From Trebonia sp963767685 (GTDB lineage: Bacteria; Actinomycetota; Actinomycetes; Streptosporangiales; Streptosporangiaceae), in the NCBI GenBank assembly GCA_963767685.1, contig CAVYEZ010000015.1:62001-126000 (forward strand): DNA of 64,000 nucleotides. Reading direction: 5' to 3'. This document shows, one piece after another, positions 8,880 to 16,989 of the stretch. Each line of letters opens with the position of its first letter. The stretch's first letter is position 1. Made by a program: the position numbers and the translations under genes. Under the pieces are notes generated by a model. It worked only from the letters and a program-made list of their open reading frames with translations. It did not search any database and was not told where the DNA came from.

Positions 8880-8995
8880 ACTTCCACCGTAGGGGCGGAA
8901 TAGTCAAACGCTCATTGAACTGTGCGCCCGCCGGAAGTCCTCGCTGGAAGCCCCCGGCGGACCGTCCGCCCCCCAGGAGGTCATAGGGTTAAGTC

Positions 8996-9958
8996 GTGCC
9001 AGGTGTGGGATCGAAGGTCACAAGTTTGTCCTGGATCGTAGCGGGGGGACTGGCCGGCTGGGCCGCGGCGCGGGTCATGGCGATTGACCGGGTACGCCGG
9101 GCCGAGACCGCAGCGGTGCCCCTGCTCACGTTCACCCCGCAGGTCGCCGCGGCCGCGCCGTGGGCGGCGCTCGGGCTGCGATTGGCGAGACGCCGGGGAC
9201 CGGCCGCGACCGCCGCCGTCGCCGCGGCGGCGCTGGGCCTGGCGGTACGCCCCCGCCGCGTCCCGCGGCCGCAGCCGGGGGCCAGCGGGCCGCGGCTGCG
9301 GGTGCTCACCGCGAACCTGTACTTCGGCCGGGGCGACGCGGAAGTTGTCGTCTCCCGGGTCCGTCAGGGCAGCGTGGACGTGCTGTTCCTGCAGGAGCTG
9401 ACCGCGGACGCGGTAACCCGGCTGAAGCAGGCCGGGCTCGACGACCTGATGCCGCACACGCAGCTCGACCTGTGGGGCGGCTCGCGCGGCTCCGGGATCT
9501 ACTCCCGGTTTCCGCTGACCGAGGGCCCGGCCGTGGCCCCGACGCACATGGCCCAGCCGACCGCGCTGGTCGAGCTGCCCAGCGGCGACACCGTGGAGCT
9601 GGTCTGCGTGCACCCCGTCACCCCGCAATTGGGCCGCGGCGGCAGCGTGGCGTGGCGCACCGAGCTGGGGACGCTGTCGGCGCCGGGCGAGCTGCCCCGG
9701 GTGCTCGCGGGGGACTTCAACGCCACCCTCGACCATGCCGCGTTCCGCGACCTGCTGCGCCTCGGCTACGCCGACGCCGGACGTCAGGCGGGGAAGGCGC
9801 TGACGCCCACCTGGGGACCGCCGGGCCGGGGCCCGCTGTTCACCCTGGACCACGTGCTGGTGAACCGCGCCTGCGCGGTCCTCGACTACGCCGTCTACCT
9901 CGTCCCGGGCAGCGACCACCGGGCGGTGCTGGCGGAGATCCAGTTTCCCAATCCGTAA
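8996..9958 (+). CDS. membrane-anchored endonuclease/exonuclease/phosphatase (EEP) family protein
   Basis: 320 residues. The first 90 residues hold two or three hydrophobic stretches (SWIVAGGLAGWAAARVM; TAAVAAAALGLAV) that anchor the protein. The EEP domain follows from about residue 100: RVLTANLY, DVLFLQELT, GIYSRFPL, VLAGDFNATLDH and PGSDHRAVLAEI supply the metal-binding and catalytic E, D, N, D and H residues. The domain probably faces outside and cleaves a phosphodiester, lipid or nucleic-acid bond. GTG start; the upstream AGGAGG is 15 bp away, so the spacing is loose. Confidence 0.85.
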   Translation: MPGVGSKVTSLSWIVAGGLAGWAAARVMAIDRVRRAETAAVPLLTFTPQVAAAAPWAALGLRLARRRGPAATAAVAAAALGLAVRPRRVPRPQPGASGPRLRVLTANLYFGRGDAEVVVSRVRQGSVDVLFLQELTADAVTRLKQAGLDDLMPHTQLDLWGGSRGSGIYSRFPLTEGPAVAPTHMAQPTALVELPSGDTVELVCVHPVTPQLGRGGSVAWRTELGTLSAPGELPRVLAGDFNATLDHAAFRDLLRLGYADAGRQAGKALTPTWGPPGRGPLFTLDHVLVNRACAVLDYAVYLVPGSDHRAVLAEIQFPNP

Positions 9959-10094
9959 TTTCCCGAACGGATTCATGCTCCGCGCCGTCCCCTCCCTGAC
10001 TCACCGGGCGTGGCCGCCTGTCGTCAGGCGACGACCGCGCGGCCGCATTGCTGAGCCCGGGCACATTAACCGGCGTACAGCACTGCGGGAGAGT

Positions 10095-10118
10095 GGTGCC
10101 TGTTGATCAACAACCACC
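10095..10118. promoter_or_regulatory. 24-bp symmetric palindrome upstream of the ABM-aroA pair
   Basis: The core GTTGATCAAC (10102-10111) is a perfect 10-bp palindrome. Three bases away on both sides are GGTG and CACC, so the whole 24 bp is symmetric around 10106/10107. It lies between the probable promoter and the AAGGAG site of the gene at 10133. This fits a repressor operator. The protein that binds is not evident. Confidence 0.45.
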
Positions 10119-10132
10119 GCTAAGGAGCCGTC

Positions 10133-10429
10133 GTGGCGATAACCGCGATTCTGGAACTGCAGCTCAAGGCCGACTCACTGGAGACCGCGCGCCAGGTCAT
10201 CCGCGACACGCTCACGGCCACCCGCGCGTTCCCCGGCTGCCAGGGCGTCACGGTGCTGGTTGACAGCGGCGACCCGGCCCACGTGGTCGTTTTCGAGACG
10301 TGGGACTCGATCGAGCACGACCGCGCCTACCGCGCGTGGCGGGCCACCCCCGACGGCGCCTCCGACCTCGGCTCGATCATCGCCGCCCCGCCCAGGCTCA
10401 CCCACTTCACGACCGCCGACGGTGTCTAA
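10133..10429 (+). CDS. antibiotic biosynthesis monooxygenase (ABM)-domain protein
   Basis: 98 residues, one ferredoxin-like ABM domain: ITAILELQLKADSLETARQVI, then FPGCQGVTVLVDSGDPAHVVVFETWDSIEHDRAYRAW. Members are cofactor-free quinol or aromatic monooxygenases, or heme-degrading proteins, acting as dimers. Length is normal. GTG start with AAGGAG upstream. It sits 38 bp before aroA on the same strand; the two may be co-transcribed, which would tie it to aromatic metabolism, but this is inference. Confidence 0.85.
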   Translation: MAITAILELQLKADSLETARQVIRDTLTATRAFPGCQGVTVLVDSGDPAHVVVFETWDSIEHDRAYRAWRATPDGASDLGSIIAAPPRLTHFTTADGV

Positions 10430-10467
10430 CGGAGTAGCGGCAGCACCTCACCCGGTAGGGTGAGCGG

Positions 10468-11706
10468 GTGGTTGAGGTTCACATACCGGGGTCCAAGTCG
10501 CTCACCGCCCGCGCGCTCTTCCTGAGCGCCTGCGCGGACGGGGATTCGCGCCTGCGGCGTCCCCTGCTGTCCGATGACACCGAGGCGTTCGCCCAGGGGC
10601 TCACCACGCTGGGCTACCGGGTGCGCGGCGACGGTCCCGACTTGATCGTGACGGGCAGCCCCGACGGTCCGCCGGCCAGCGGCGCGAGCATCTACTGCCG
10701 CGACGCCGGCACGGCGGCGCGCTTCCTCCCCGCGCTGGCGGCCTGCGGTTCGGGAACGTACCGGTTCGACGCCTCCGCGCAGATGCGGCGCCGCCCGATG
10801 GGGCCGGTCGTCGAGGCGTTGCGGGCCCTCGGCGCGCAGGTCACCTACGAGGGCGAGGACGGCCACCTTCCGCTGACGCTCACGTCGGACCGGCTCGCCG
10901 GCGGACCGGTTGAGCTCGACGCGGGCATCTCGTCGCAGTTCGTCACGGCGCTGCTCATGGCCGGCCCGCTGATGAAAAACGGCCTCCAGCTCTCGGTCAG
11001 CAGCATCGTCTCCGCGCCCTACATCGCCATGACCGCGGCGATCATGCGGAACTTCGGTGCCCAGGTCAGCCAGGACGGCACCGTCTTCAGCGTGCCCGGC
11101 CAGGGCTACGCGGCGCAGGACTACCCGATCGAACCCGACGCGTCGACCAGCAGCTATTTCTTCGCTGCCGCCGCCTTGACCGGAAATACGGTGACCATCA
11201 ACGGCCTTGGCCTGGACTCACTGCAGGGCGACCTGCAGTTCGTCCGCGTCCTGCGGGACATGGGCGCGGACGTCGAGATCGGCCAGGACCAGGTCCGGGT
11301 CACCGGCACCGGGCAGCTGCGCGGCATCGAGGTCAACATGCGCGACATCTCCGACACGATGCCCACGCTCGCGGCGATCGCGCCATTCGCGGACGGCCCG
11401 GTGCGGATATTCGACGTCTACAACACCCGGGTGAAGGAATCGGACCGCCTCGACGCCTGCGCCACCAATCTGCGCAACCTGGGAATCGAGGTCGGCGAGG
11501 GACCGGACTGGATCGAGATCCACCCGGGCGAGCCCCGGCCGGCCCAGATTAACTGCCACGGCGACCACCGGATCGCGATGAGCTTCAGCGTCACCGGCTT
11601 GCGCACCCCCGGCCTGACCCTGGACGACCCGAATTGCGTCCGCAAGACCTTCCCCCAGTTCCACGAAACCCTCGCCAACCTCCGCCGGGACTGGAAACTC
11701 AACTGA
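10468..11706 (+). CDS. aroA: 3-phosphoshikimate 1-carboxyvinyltransferase (EPSP synthase)
   Basis: 412 residues. It joins shikimate-3-phosphate and phosphoenolpyruvate in chorismate synthesis. PGSKSLTARALFL is the N-terminal substrate loop, CRDAGTAARFLPALAA the PEP-binding loop, SAQMRRRPMGP the second loop, RVKESDRLDA the phosphate-binding region and HGDHRIAMSFSVTGL the C-terminal signature. The loop reads DAGTAARF instead of the NAGTAMRP of E. coli AroA, a variant I associate with actinomycete accessory copies; a second housekeeping copy elsewhere is therefore likely. GTG start, ABM gene just upstream. Confidence 0.92.
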   Translation: MVEVHIPGSKSLTARALFLSACADGDSRLRRPLLSDDTEAFAQGLTTLGYRVRGDGPDLIVTGSPDGPPASGASIYCRDAGTAARFLPALAACGSGTYRFDASAQMRRRPMGPVVEALRALGAQVTYEGEDGHLPLTLTSDRLAGGPVELDAGISSQFVTALLMAGPLMKNGLQLSVSSIVSAPYIAMTAAIMRNFGAQVSQDGTVFSVPGQGYAAQDYPIEPDASTSSYFFAAAALTGNTVTINGLGLDSLQGDLQFVRVLRDMGADVEIGQDQVRVTGTGQLRGIEVNMRDISDTMPTLAAIAPFADGPVRIFDVYNTRVKESDRLDACATNLRNLGIEVGEGPDWIEIHPGEPRPAQINCHGDHRIAMSFSVTGLRTPGLTLDDPNCVRKTFPQFHETLANLRRDWKLN

Positions 11707-11800
11707 CCAAGCCCGCGCCACCAGCAATATCCCGAAATTTGAGGATATGGCGGCCGCGGACCGCGGGAGACGCAGCCTTGGCGGCCTCGCGTGCCCATGG

Positions 11801-11843
11801 TTGTGTGAGTTCTGTGCACTGTACACGCGCAAAACTCACACAA
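11801..11843. repeat. dispersed hairpin element, copy 1
   Basis: Left arm TTGTGTGAGTTCTG (11801-11814) and right arm CAAAACTCACACAA (11830-11843) pair over 14 bp with one mismatch around a 15-nt loop. A near-identical element with the same loop length is at 33302-33348. The stem has no U-tract, so it is not a standard rho-independent terminator, though it could end transcription from both sides. Bases just beyond the right arm (ATGGAACG) also resemble copy 2 (ATGAAATG). Confidence 0.8.
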
Positions 11844-12007
11844 TAATGGAACGAGGCCTGATTTGCCGGGCAAAAGGGCGCGACGCCGAACCTGGGGCCC
11901 AAAATCAACGGCATCGCGCACCACCGGTGCTTTCTTTCACGCGCACAAAAGCGCTTATTCCCGGAATTGGCGGAATTTCCGACCATTTTCGCCTGCCCGG
12001 CGCTTGG

Positions 12008-12110
12008 CCTTGAGGGCCACCGGGACAGAATATTCTGGCCTTGCGGCACGCACACACGCATCTAATGTCCTTGTGGCACCCCGGGCGGTATCCGTTTGGC
12101 CTTGTGGCAC
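12008..12110. repeat. phased array of CCTTGTGGCAC cores, locus 1
   Basis: Four cores: CCTTGAGGGCCAC at 12008, CCTTGCGGCAC at 12039, CCTTGTGGCAC at 12069 and CCTTGTGGCAC at 12100. Steps are 31, 30 and 31 bp, about three helical turns. Bases before the cores tend to read TTGG or CTGG, and CC follows. The DNA between cores is not conserved. A second array of the same type is at 33363-33439. Cores are too short and variable for a CRISPR array. Confidence 0.7.
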
Positions 12111-12265
12111 CCAGGAGCATGCCCCGGTAATGACTCCGTGAGCCACACGGCCAGAATTCTGGGCGCGCCCGGCAAGTCATACCGAATCCGCGCCGCAAAT
12201 AGGCCGAAAATCCCCCGTTGCATGCGAAGGCATGCCTGCGAACCCAGCCGAAGAACCGGCCCACC

Positions 12266-12880
12266 TCAGCCGCCGCGCCGGCTAAGGCCGATCAGCGCCA
12301 GCGCGGCGTCCGCGTGCGCGGCGGCCTGAGCGGGGGTGGGCGCCGGGTCGATGCCGAGCAGCCTGCGCCGGTGCTTCTCCCCGAGCAGCAGGGAGAACAA
12401 CGGCTCCGCGAGCGGCTCGCGGGCCGGGCCGCGCTCGGCCCGGATGTGCTCGGCGAGCCGGGCGACGTGCCGCGCGTCGCCGTTGGCGTGCAGGACCAGG
12501 GCGAGTTCGGGGAACCGGGTGGACTCGGCGATCACGAGCTGGTGCAGCCCGACGAGCTCGTCGGAGTGCACGCGGACGACGATGCGCGCCGCGAGCGTCT
12601 CGAGCGTGTCGTGGTCGCGGGCCGCGTCCAGGCTCACGGCGGCGGCGAGGTACCTGACCATGGCGGCGAACACCTCGGCCTTGTCGCCGTAGTACGCGTA
12701 GATGGTTCGCTTCGTCACCTGGGCCGCGGCCGCGAGCTCGTCCACCGTGCTCGCGCCGTAGCCGGTCTTGAGGAACACGCCGAGGGCGGCGTCGAGGATC
12801 TCTCCCTCCCGCCGACGGCGCTCGTCGGCCGTCGGCCGCCCGCGTTTGCGCAGCGCGGGGACGTGCGCCTGCCCGCCCAT
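12266..12880 (-). CDS. TetR-family transcriptional regulator
   Basis: 204 residues with the start at MGGQAHVPALRKRGRP, preceded by GGGAGGAGGAGC. The longer in-frame extension lacks a ribosome site. The HTH is at about residues 25-70: ILDAALGVFLKTGYGASTVDELAAAAQVTKRTIYAYYGDKAEVF. The C-terminal domain (TLETLAARIVVRVHSDELVGLHQLVIAE) is of the TetR_C AefR-like type. It is divergent from the dehydrogenase operon at 13062, and a dyad at 13000-13019 lies between, so it likely represses that operon. Confidence 0.92.
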   Translation of the reverse strand: MGGQAHVPALRKRGRPTADERRRREGEILDAALGVFLKTGYGASTVDELAAAAQVTKRTIYAYYGDKAEVFAAMVRYLAAAVSLDAARDHDTLETLAARIVVRVHSDELVGLHQLVIAESTRFPELALVLHANGDARHVARLAEHIRAERGPAREPLAEPLFSLLLGEKHRRRLLGIDPAPTPAQAAAHADAALALIGLSRRGG

Positions 12881-12999
12881 GCTCCTCCTCCCGGCCTCGC
12901 CGCCCCGGACCGGTCCGGCATCTGCCCCGGATCTGTCGATGATCTGACCAGGATTCTGCACCTTGATGCCTTGCCTGGCCAGCAGGGGTACCGAATAGA

Positions 13000-13019
13000 A
13001 TGATACGAAACAGTGTCAT
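13000..13019. promoter_or_regulatory. candidate TetR operator in front of the dehydrogenase operon
   Basis: The 20-bp site ATGATACGAAACAGTGTCAT has arms ATGATAC and GTGTCAT, one mismatch, around 6 bp. It overlaps a possible -10 box (TAGAAT at 12996-13001) and lies 42 bp before the E1-alpha start. It sits in the divergent gap next to a TetR gene, the usual position for self-regulated TetR operators. Confidence 0.5.
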
Positions 13020-13061
13020 TAACTTTCCGGCGCGACCCACGAGGTCGGGGAAGGCTACCCA

Positions 13062-14237
13062 ATGGCAAGTCAGGCACGTCAGCGGCGGTCCGCGCCGCAG
13101 GCACCGCCCGCGGAGAGCCCCGTGGTGAGCACGGAGAGCGAGATCACCGGCAGCGGAGACGGGAAGAGCGCGGTGGCCAGCGACGAGCAACTCCGCCAGT
13201 ACTACCGCGACATGATGCTGGTCCGCCGTTTCGAGGAACGTGCAGCCCGAGCCTATACCGAGGCGCTCGTCGGCGGCTACTGCCACCTGAACCTGGGCGA
13301 GGAAGCGGCCGTCGTCGGCCTCATGTCGGCCCTGCGGCCCACCGATTACCTCTTCACGAACTACCGCGAGCACGGCTACGCGCTCATGCGCGGCATCGAC
13401 CCGAACCGCGTGATGGCCGAGCTCTACGGCCGCGTCGACGGCGTCTCCAAGGGCTGGGGCGGCTCGATGCACATGTTCGACGTCACGCACCGGCTGCTCG
13501 GCGGGTACGGCATCGTCGGCGGCCAGCTGCCGCTCGCGACCGGCGCGGCGCTCGCGATCGACTACAAGAACGAGAACGACGTCGTCATGTGCACCCTCGG
13601 CGACGGCACCACCGCCATCGGCGCCTTCCACGAGTCGCTGAACATCGCGGCCCTGTGGCACCTGCCGGTCGTGTTCGTCATCATCAACAACGGGCTCGGC
13701 ATGGGCACGACGGTCGCGAAGTCGTCCGCCGAGCCCGAGCTGTACAAGCGCGGCGCCGCCTACCGGATGGAGTCGGCCCGGGTCGACGGCTTCGACCCGG
13801 TCGCCGTGCACGAGGCGGCGGCCACGGCCATCGCGGCGGCCCGCGACGGCCGGCCGTACCTGCTCGAGGTCGTCACCGAACGGCTGCGTGGCCACTCCGT
13901 CGTTGACCCGGCCAAGTACCGGTCCGCGGACGAAGTCGAGCGGCTCAAGCACGAGGACCCGGTCCAGACCTTCGGTGCGAAGCTGACGGCGAACGGGGTG
14001 CTCGACCCCGACGCGATCAAGGCGATCGAAGAAGAGGTCGCGGGCATCGTCACCGCCGCCGCCGACTTCGCCGCGAGCAGCCCGCCCCCGGAGGTGTCCA
14101 CGCTGTTCGACTACACGTACGCGACGCCGGTGCCCAACGACTCGCGCCGCCTGCCCGGCGAGCCGCTGTTCGAGCCGCTGCCCATCCCCGCCGGAGCGCC
14201 CATGGTTGGAATCCCCGTGGTTGGAAGCACAGCATGA
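13062..14237 (+). CDS. pdhA: 2-oxoacid (pyruvate-type) dehydrogenase E1 component, alpha subunit
   Basis: 391 residues. Thiamine-diphosphate domain: GGYGIVGGQLPLATGAALA, then GDGTTAIGAFHESLNIAALWHLPVVFVIINN, with the GDG...N metal/TPP motif (GDGTT...NN). REHGYALMRGID and RGHSVVDPAKYRS are typical of the alpha subunit that decarboxylates pyruvate or acetoin. First gene of a three-gene unit; its TGA overlaps the ATG of the beta subunit by 4 bp. The N-terminal 40 residues are low-complexity. Pyruvate is more likely than branched-chain substrates, but acetoin cannot be excluded. Confidence 0.9.
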   Translation: MASQARQRRSAPQAPPAESPVVSTESEITGSGDGKSAVASDEQLRQYYRDMMLVRRFEERAARAYTEALVGGYCHLNLGEEAAVVGLMSALRPTDYLFTNYREHGYALMRGIDPNRVMAELYGRVDGVSKGWGGSMHMFDVTHRLLGGYGIVGGQLPLATGAALAIDYKNENDVVMCTLGDGTTAIGAFHESLNIAALWHLPVVFVIINNGLGMGTTVAKSSAEPELYKRGAAYRMESARVDGFDPVAVHEAAATAIAAARDGRPYLLEVVTERLRGHSVVDPAKYRSADEVERLKHEDPVQTFGAKLTANGVLDPDAIKAIEEEVAGIVTAAADFAASSPPPEVSTLFDYTYATPVPNDSRRLPGEPLFEPLPIPAGAPMVGIPVVGSTA

Positions 14238-15259
14238 CGATCATGACCTACCGCCAGGCGCTGCACGACACGCTGCGCGCGGAGATGCTCAGGGACGACA
14301 GCGTGCTCCTGATGGGCGAGGAGATCGGCGTCTTCGAGGGTTCCTACAAGATCACCGCCGGCCTGCTGAAAGAGTTCGGCGAGAAGCGCGTGCGGGACAC
14401 CCCGATCGCGGAGGAGGGCTTCGCGGGCGCCGCGATCGGCGCGGCCATGCTCGGCCTGCGCCCGGTCGTCGAGATGATGACGATCAACTTCTCGATGCTC
14501 GCCCTCGACCAGATCATCAACCACGCCGCGAAGATCTACGGCATGTTCGGCGGGCAGGCCAGCGTGCCGCTCGTCATCCGCACGCCGGGCGGCGGGGGGC
14601 AGCAGCTCGGCGCGACCCACTCGCAGAACATCGAGCTGTTCTACGCCTTCGTCCCCGGCATGAAGGTCGTGGCGCCGTCCAACCCGGCCGACGCCAAGGC
14701 CCTGTTGCTGGCCGCGATCAGGGACAACGACCCGGTCCTGTTCCTGGAGAACCTCGCGCTGTACAACACCAAGGGCGAGGTTCCCGACGACGACACCCCG
14801 GCGGAGATCGGCCGCGCCGCGGTCACCCGGCCCGGCCGGGACCTGACGCTGATCGGCTACTCGCGGATGGCCCACGTCGCCGCCGAGGTCGCCGCCTCGC
14901 TCGCCGAGTCGGACGGGCTCGACATCGAGGTCGTGGACCTGCGCAGCCTGCGCCCGCTCGACCGGGAGACGATCGTCGCGTCGGTCAAGAAGACGCACGC
15001 CGCCGTCGTGCTGGAAGACGACTGGCTGACCTACGGCATCGGCGCGGAGGTCGCGGCCTCGGTCTCCGACGGCGCGTTCGACTACCTGGACGCGCCCGTG
15101 CGCCGGGTCGCGATGGCCGAGGTGCCGATGCCCTACTCGAAGCCGCTTGAGACGGCGGCCCTGCCGTCGCGCGACGACGTCGTCAACGCCATCAGGCAGA
15201 CGCTCGCGGCGGTAGGTCACCGGACCGCTCCGCTCGCGCTAGGAGTGCCCCAGACGTGA
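14234..15259 (+). CDS. pdhB: 2-oxoacid dehydrogenase E1 component, beta subunit
   Basis: 341 residues, full length for the family. Motifs: LLMGEEIGVFEGSYKITAGLL, the TPP glutamate and DTPIAEEGFAGAAIGAAMLGLRPVVEMM, HSQNIELFYAFVPGMKVVAPSNPADAK, and the C-terminal DLRSLRPLDRETIVASVKKT. It forms the heterotetrameric E1 with the alpha subunit and hands the acetyl group to the lipoyl domain of E2. Start overlaps the alpha-subunit stop (ATGA), and its own stop overlaps the GTG of E2, so all three are translationally coupled. Confidence 0.93.
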   Translation: MTIMTYRQALHDTLRAEMLRDDSVLLMGEEIGVFEGSYKITAGLLKEFGEKRVRDTPIAEEGFAGAAIGAAMLGLRPVVEMMTINFSMLALDQIINHAAKIYGMFGGQASVPLVIRTPGGGGQQLGATHSQNIELFYAFVPGMKVVAPSNPADAKALLLAAIRDNDPVLFLENLALYNTKGEVPDDDTPAEIGRAAVTRPGRDLTLIGYSRMAHVAAEVAASLAESDGLDIEVVDLRSLRPLDRETIVASVKKTHAAVVLEDDWLTYGIGAEVAASVSDGAFDYLDAPVRRVAMAEVPMPYSKPLETAALPSRDDVVNAIRQTLAAVGHRTAPLALGVPQT

Positions 15260-16665
15260 TTGAGATCAAGATGCCGCGCCTCTCCGACACGATGGAGGAG
15301 GGCGCGATCTCGACCTGGCACAAGCAGCCGGGCGACGCGGTCGCGGTCGGCGACGTCCTCGTAGAGATCGAGACCGACAAGGCGGTCATGGAGTACGAGG
15401 CCTACCAGGCGGGCACGCTGGCCGAGATCCTGGTGCCCGAGGGCCAGAACGCCAACATCGGCGCCCCGATCGCCCTGCTTGACGACGGTGCCGGCGGTAC
15501 CGCGGCATCCGTCGCGGCCGCCCCTGCCCAAGGCGATTCGCCCGAACGGAATCAGCCGGCTCCCGTCGCCCCCGCCGCTTCCGAACCCGTCGCCCAGGCC
15601 GACGCGGTGGCCGCCTCCCCGGCGTCCGCCGGAACCGCCAACGGCACGCTTAACGGCACCGCCCGGCAGATTGCTTCCCCCTTGGTGCGCAAGCTGGCCA
15701 GGGAGAACCACCTGGACCTGTCGCACGTCGAAGGAAGCGGGCCCGGTGGCCGCATCATCCGCGCCGACATCAGCGGCCTGCTGGCCAACGGCGCGCAGGC
15801 CCCGGCCGCGTATGCGCCGGCCGCCGCCGCCGCGGCGGTTGCCGCGGTGCCCGCGGACGCGCCGCCGGCCCCGGCGGTGCCGGTGACCGCGCCGGACCCC
15901 GTCCCGGTGTCACCGGAGACGGCGCGGACCGAGCCGGCGCGGTCAGCGGTCGACGAGGAGGTGCGCGGCACCCGCGGCGTCCCGATCAGCCAGGTCCGCC
16001 GGGTAATCGCCCGCCGCCTGTCGGCCAGCGCCCGCGAGATCCCGCACTTCTACGTGACCGCGGTAGCGGACGCGCAGGAGCTGATGGACCTCCGGACGAC
16101 GCTGAACGCGCAGCTCACCGCCGGTGGCCGGGCCAAGGTCAGCGTGAATGACCTGCTGATCCGCGCCTGCGCGCTCGCGCTGCGCGAGCACCCGGACGTG
16201 AACGTCTCCTACGGCGGCGACACGAGCAGCATCATGCTGGTGCACGACCGGATCAACGTCGGGGTCGCGGTCGCGGCGGAAAGCGGCCTGATCGTCCCGG
16301 TGATCAGGGACGCGGACACCAAGACCGTCACCCAGCTGGGCGCGGAGTCGAAGAAGCTGGTGGCCCTGGCCGCCGAGCGCAAGCTGACCCCGGCGCAGAC
16401 GAGCGGCGGCACGTTCACGATCAGCAACCTCGGGATGTACGGCGTGGAGCACTTCACCGCCATCATCAACCCGCCCGAGTCGGCGATCTTGGCCGTCGGC
16501 GCGACCACCCGCGAGCCGGCCGTGGTGGGGGACACCCTGGAGCCCCGCTACCGCCTGCGGTACACCCTGTCGGTCGACCACCGGGTGATCGACGGCGCCC
16601 TGGCGGCGAGGTTCCTCCAGACGCTGACCAATTTGATCGAGCACCCCTGGATGATCGTCGCCTGA
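15256..16665 (+). CDS. pdhC: dihydrolipoamide acyltransferase (E2) of the 2-oxoacid dehydrogenase complex
   Basis: 469 residues. One lipoyl domain at residues 1-80 with lipoylated K42 in ETDKAVMEYEA; Ala/Pro-rich linker; peripheral subunit-binding domain near 135-170 (SPLVRKLARENHLDLSHVEGSGPGGRII); second linker; catalytic domain from about 235 with the active-site histidine H442 and D446 in DHRVIDG. It transfers acyl groups to CoA. GTG start overlaps the upstream TGA. No E3 (lipoamide dehydrogenase) gene is in the window, so E3 must be shared from elsewhere. Confidence 0.94.
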   Translation: MIEIKMPRLSDTMEEGAISTWHKQPGDAVAVGDVLVEIETDKAVMEYEAYQAGTLAEILVPEGQNANIGAPIALLDDGAGGTAASVAAAPAQGDSPERNQPAPVAPAASEPVAQADAVAASPASAGTANGTLNGTARQIASPLVRKLARENHLDLSHVEGSGPGGRIIRADISGLLANGAQAPAAYAPAAAAAAVAAVPADAPPAPAVPVTAPDPVPVSPETARTEPARSAVDEEVRGTRGVPISQVRRVIARRLSASAREIPHFYVTAVADAQELMDLRTTLNAQLTAGGRAKVSVNDLLIRACALALREHPDVNVSYGGDTSSIMLVHDRINVGVAVAAESGLIVPVIRDADTKTVTQLGAESKKLVALAAERKLTPAQTSGGTFTISNLGMYGVEHFTAIINPPESAILAVGATTREPAVVGDTLEPRYRLRYTLSVDHRVIDGALAARFLQTLTNLIEHPWMIVA

Positions 16666-16684
16666 GGTTCTTCCCCGGATAGCA

Positions 16685-16724
16685 AGCGGCCGCGCCGGCC
16701 ACGAACGTGGCCGGCGCGGCCGCT
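16685..16724 (+). terminator. intrinsic terminator after the dehydrogenase operon
   Basis: Two perfect 19-bp arms (16685-16703 and 16706-16724), GC-rich, separated by two bases, followed by GTTTTG. It ends the E1-E2 operon 20 bp after the E2 stop and also lies just past the stop of the small minus-strand gene at 16738, so it could serve both directions. Confidence 0.85.
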
Positions 16725-16737
16725 GTTTTGTCTCCGG

Positions 16738-16914
16738 TTAGGTGACGCCGACATCAAGGACGAAGTGTCCGAGCCGCAGATCGAGGGATCCGCCGCCGGC
16801 CCAATGAACGATAAACGCCAGCAGGATGATGACCAGGACGACGATCACCAGCCAAATGAAGAACATGATGATGCCGGGGATGGCGTATCCGCCGACTGTT
16901 CTAGCTCTAGCCAC
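16738..16914 (-). CDS. 58-residue single-helix membrane protein
   Basis: GTG start (complement of 16912-16914), stop TAA at 16738-16740. The protein opens MARARTVGGYAIPG, runs through a very hydrophobic helix at residues 14-36 (IIMFFIWLVIVVLVII and onward) and ends in a short tail, GGSLDLRLGHFVLDVGVT. A G-rich stretch (GGGGG) lies directly upstream but is close to the start. It sits between the terminator and the MMPL gene; the 16915-16989 gap separates it from MMPL on the same strand. Not recognised; it may be a small partner of the transporter. Confidence 0.6.
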   Translation of the reverse strand: MARARTVGGYAIPGIIMFFIWLVIVVLVIILLAFIVHWAGGGSLDLRLGHFVLDVGVT

Positions 16915-16989
16915 GGCCCCCAGCTACCCGACATCGCCGGACTTATTCGGTTATGCGAAGCGACCGCTTGGTCAACGAAGTGACCTGGG

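Larger units (their letters stand above)
11707..12265. other. gene-free 559 bp between aroA and a convergent TetR gene
   Basis: No credible gene is seen. It holds the hairpin at 11801-11843 and the phased short repeats at 12008-12110 (separate entries). Between them, 11860-12000 is less GC-rich than coding DNA and has a small dyad, GCGC-ACAAAA-GCGC near 11941, and two CGGAATT copies near 11962-11980. Both flanking genes end here, so the region is a convergent 3-prime junction. Confidence 0.6.

Noticed and set aside
6766..8907. 713-codon minus-strand frame across TetR and MFS genes
   Set aside because: Only its last third is the TetR protein; the first part is an out-of-frame reading of the MFS gene.
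11801..11843. Standard rho-independent terminator
   Set aside because: The stem is AT-mixed with no U-tract on either side, and its copy at 33302-33348 does not sit at a simple gene end; listed as a repeat instead.
12008..12110. CRISPR-like look of the repeats at 12 kb (11-bp repeats with about 20-nt spacers)
   Set aside because: The cores are only 11-13 bp and vary, unlike the 23 bp or longer near-identical CRISPR repeats; no cas genes lie nearby.
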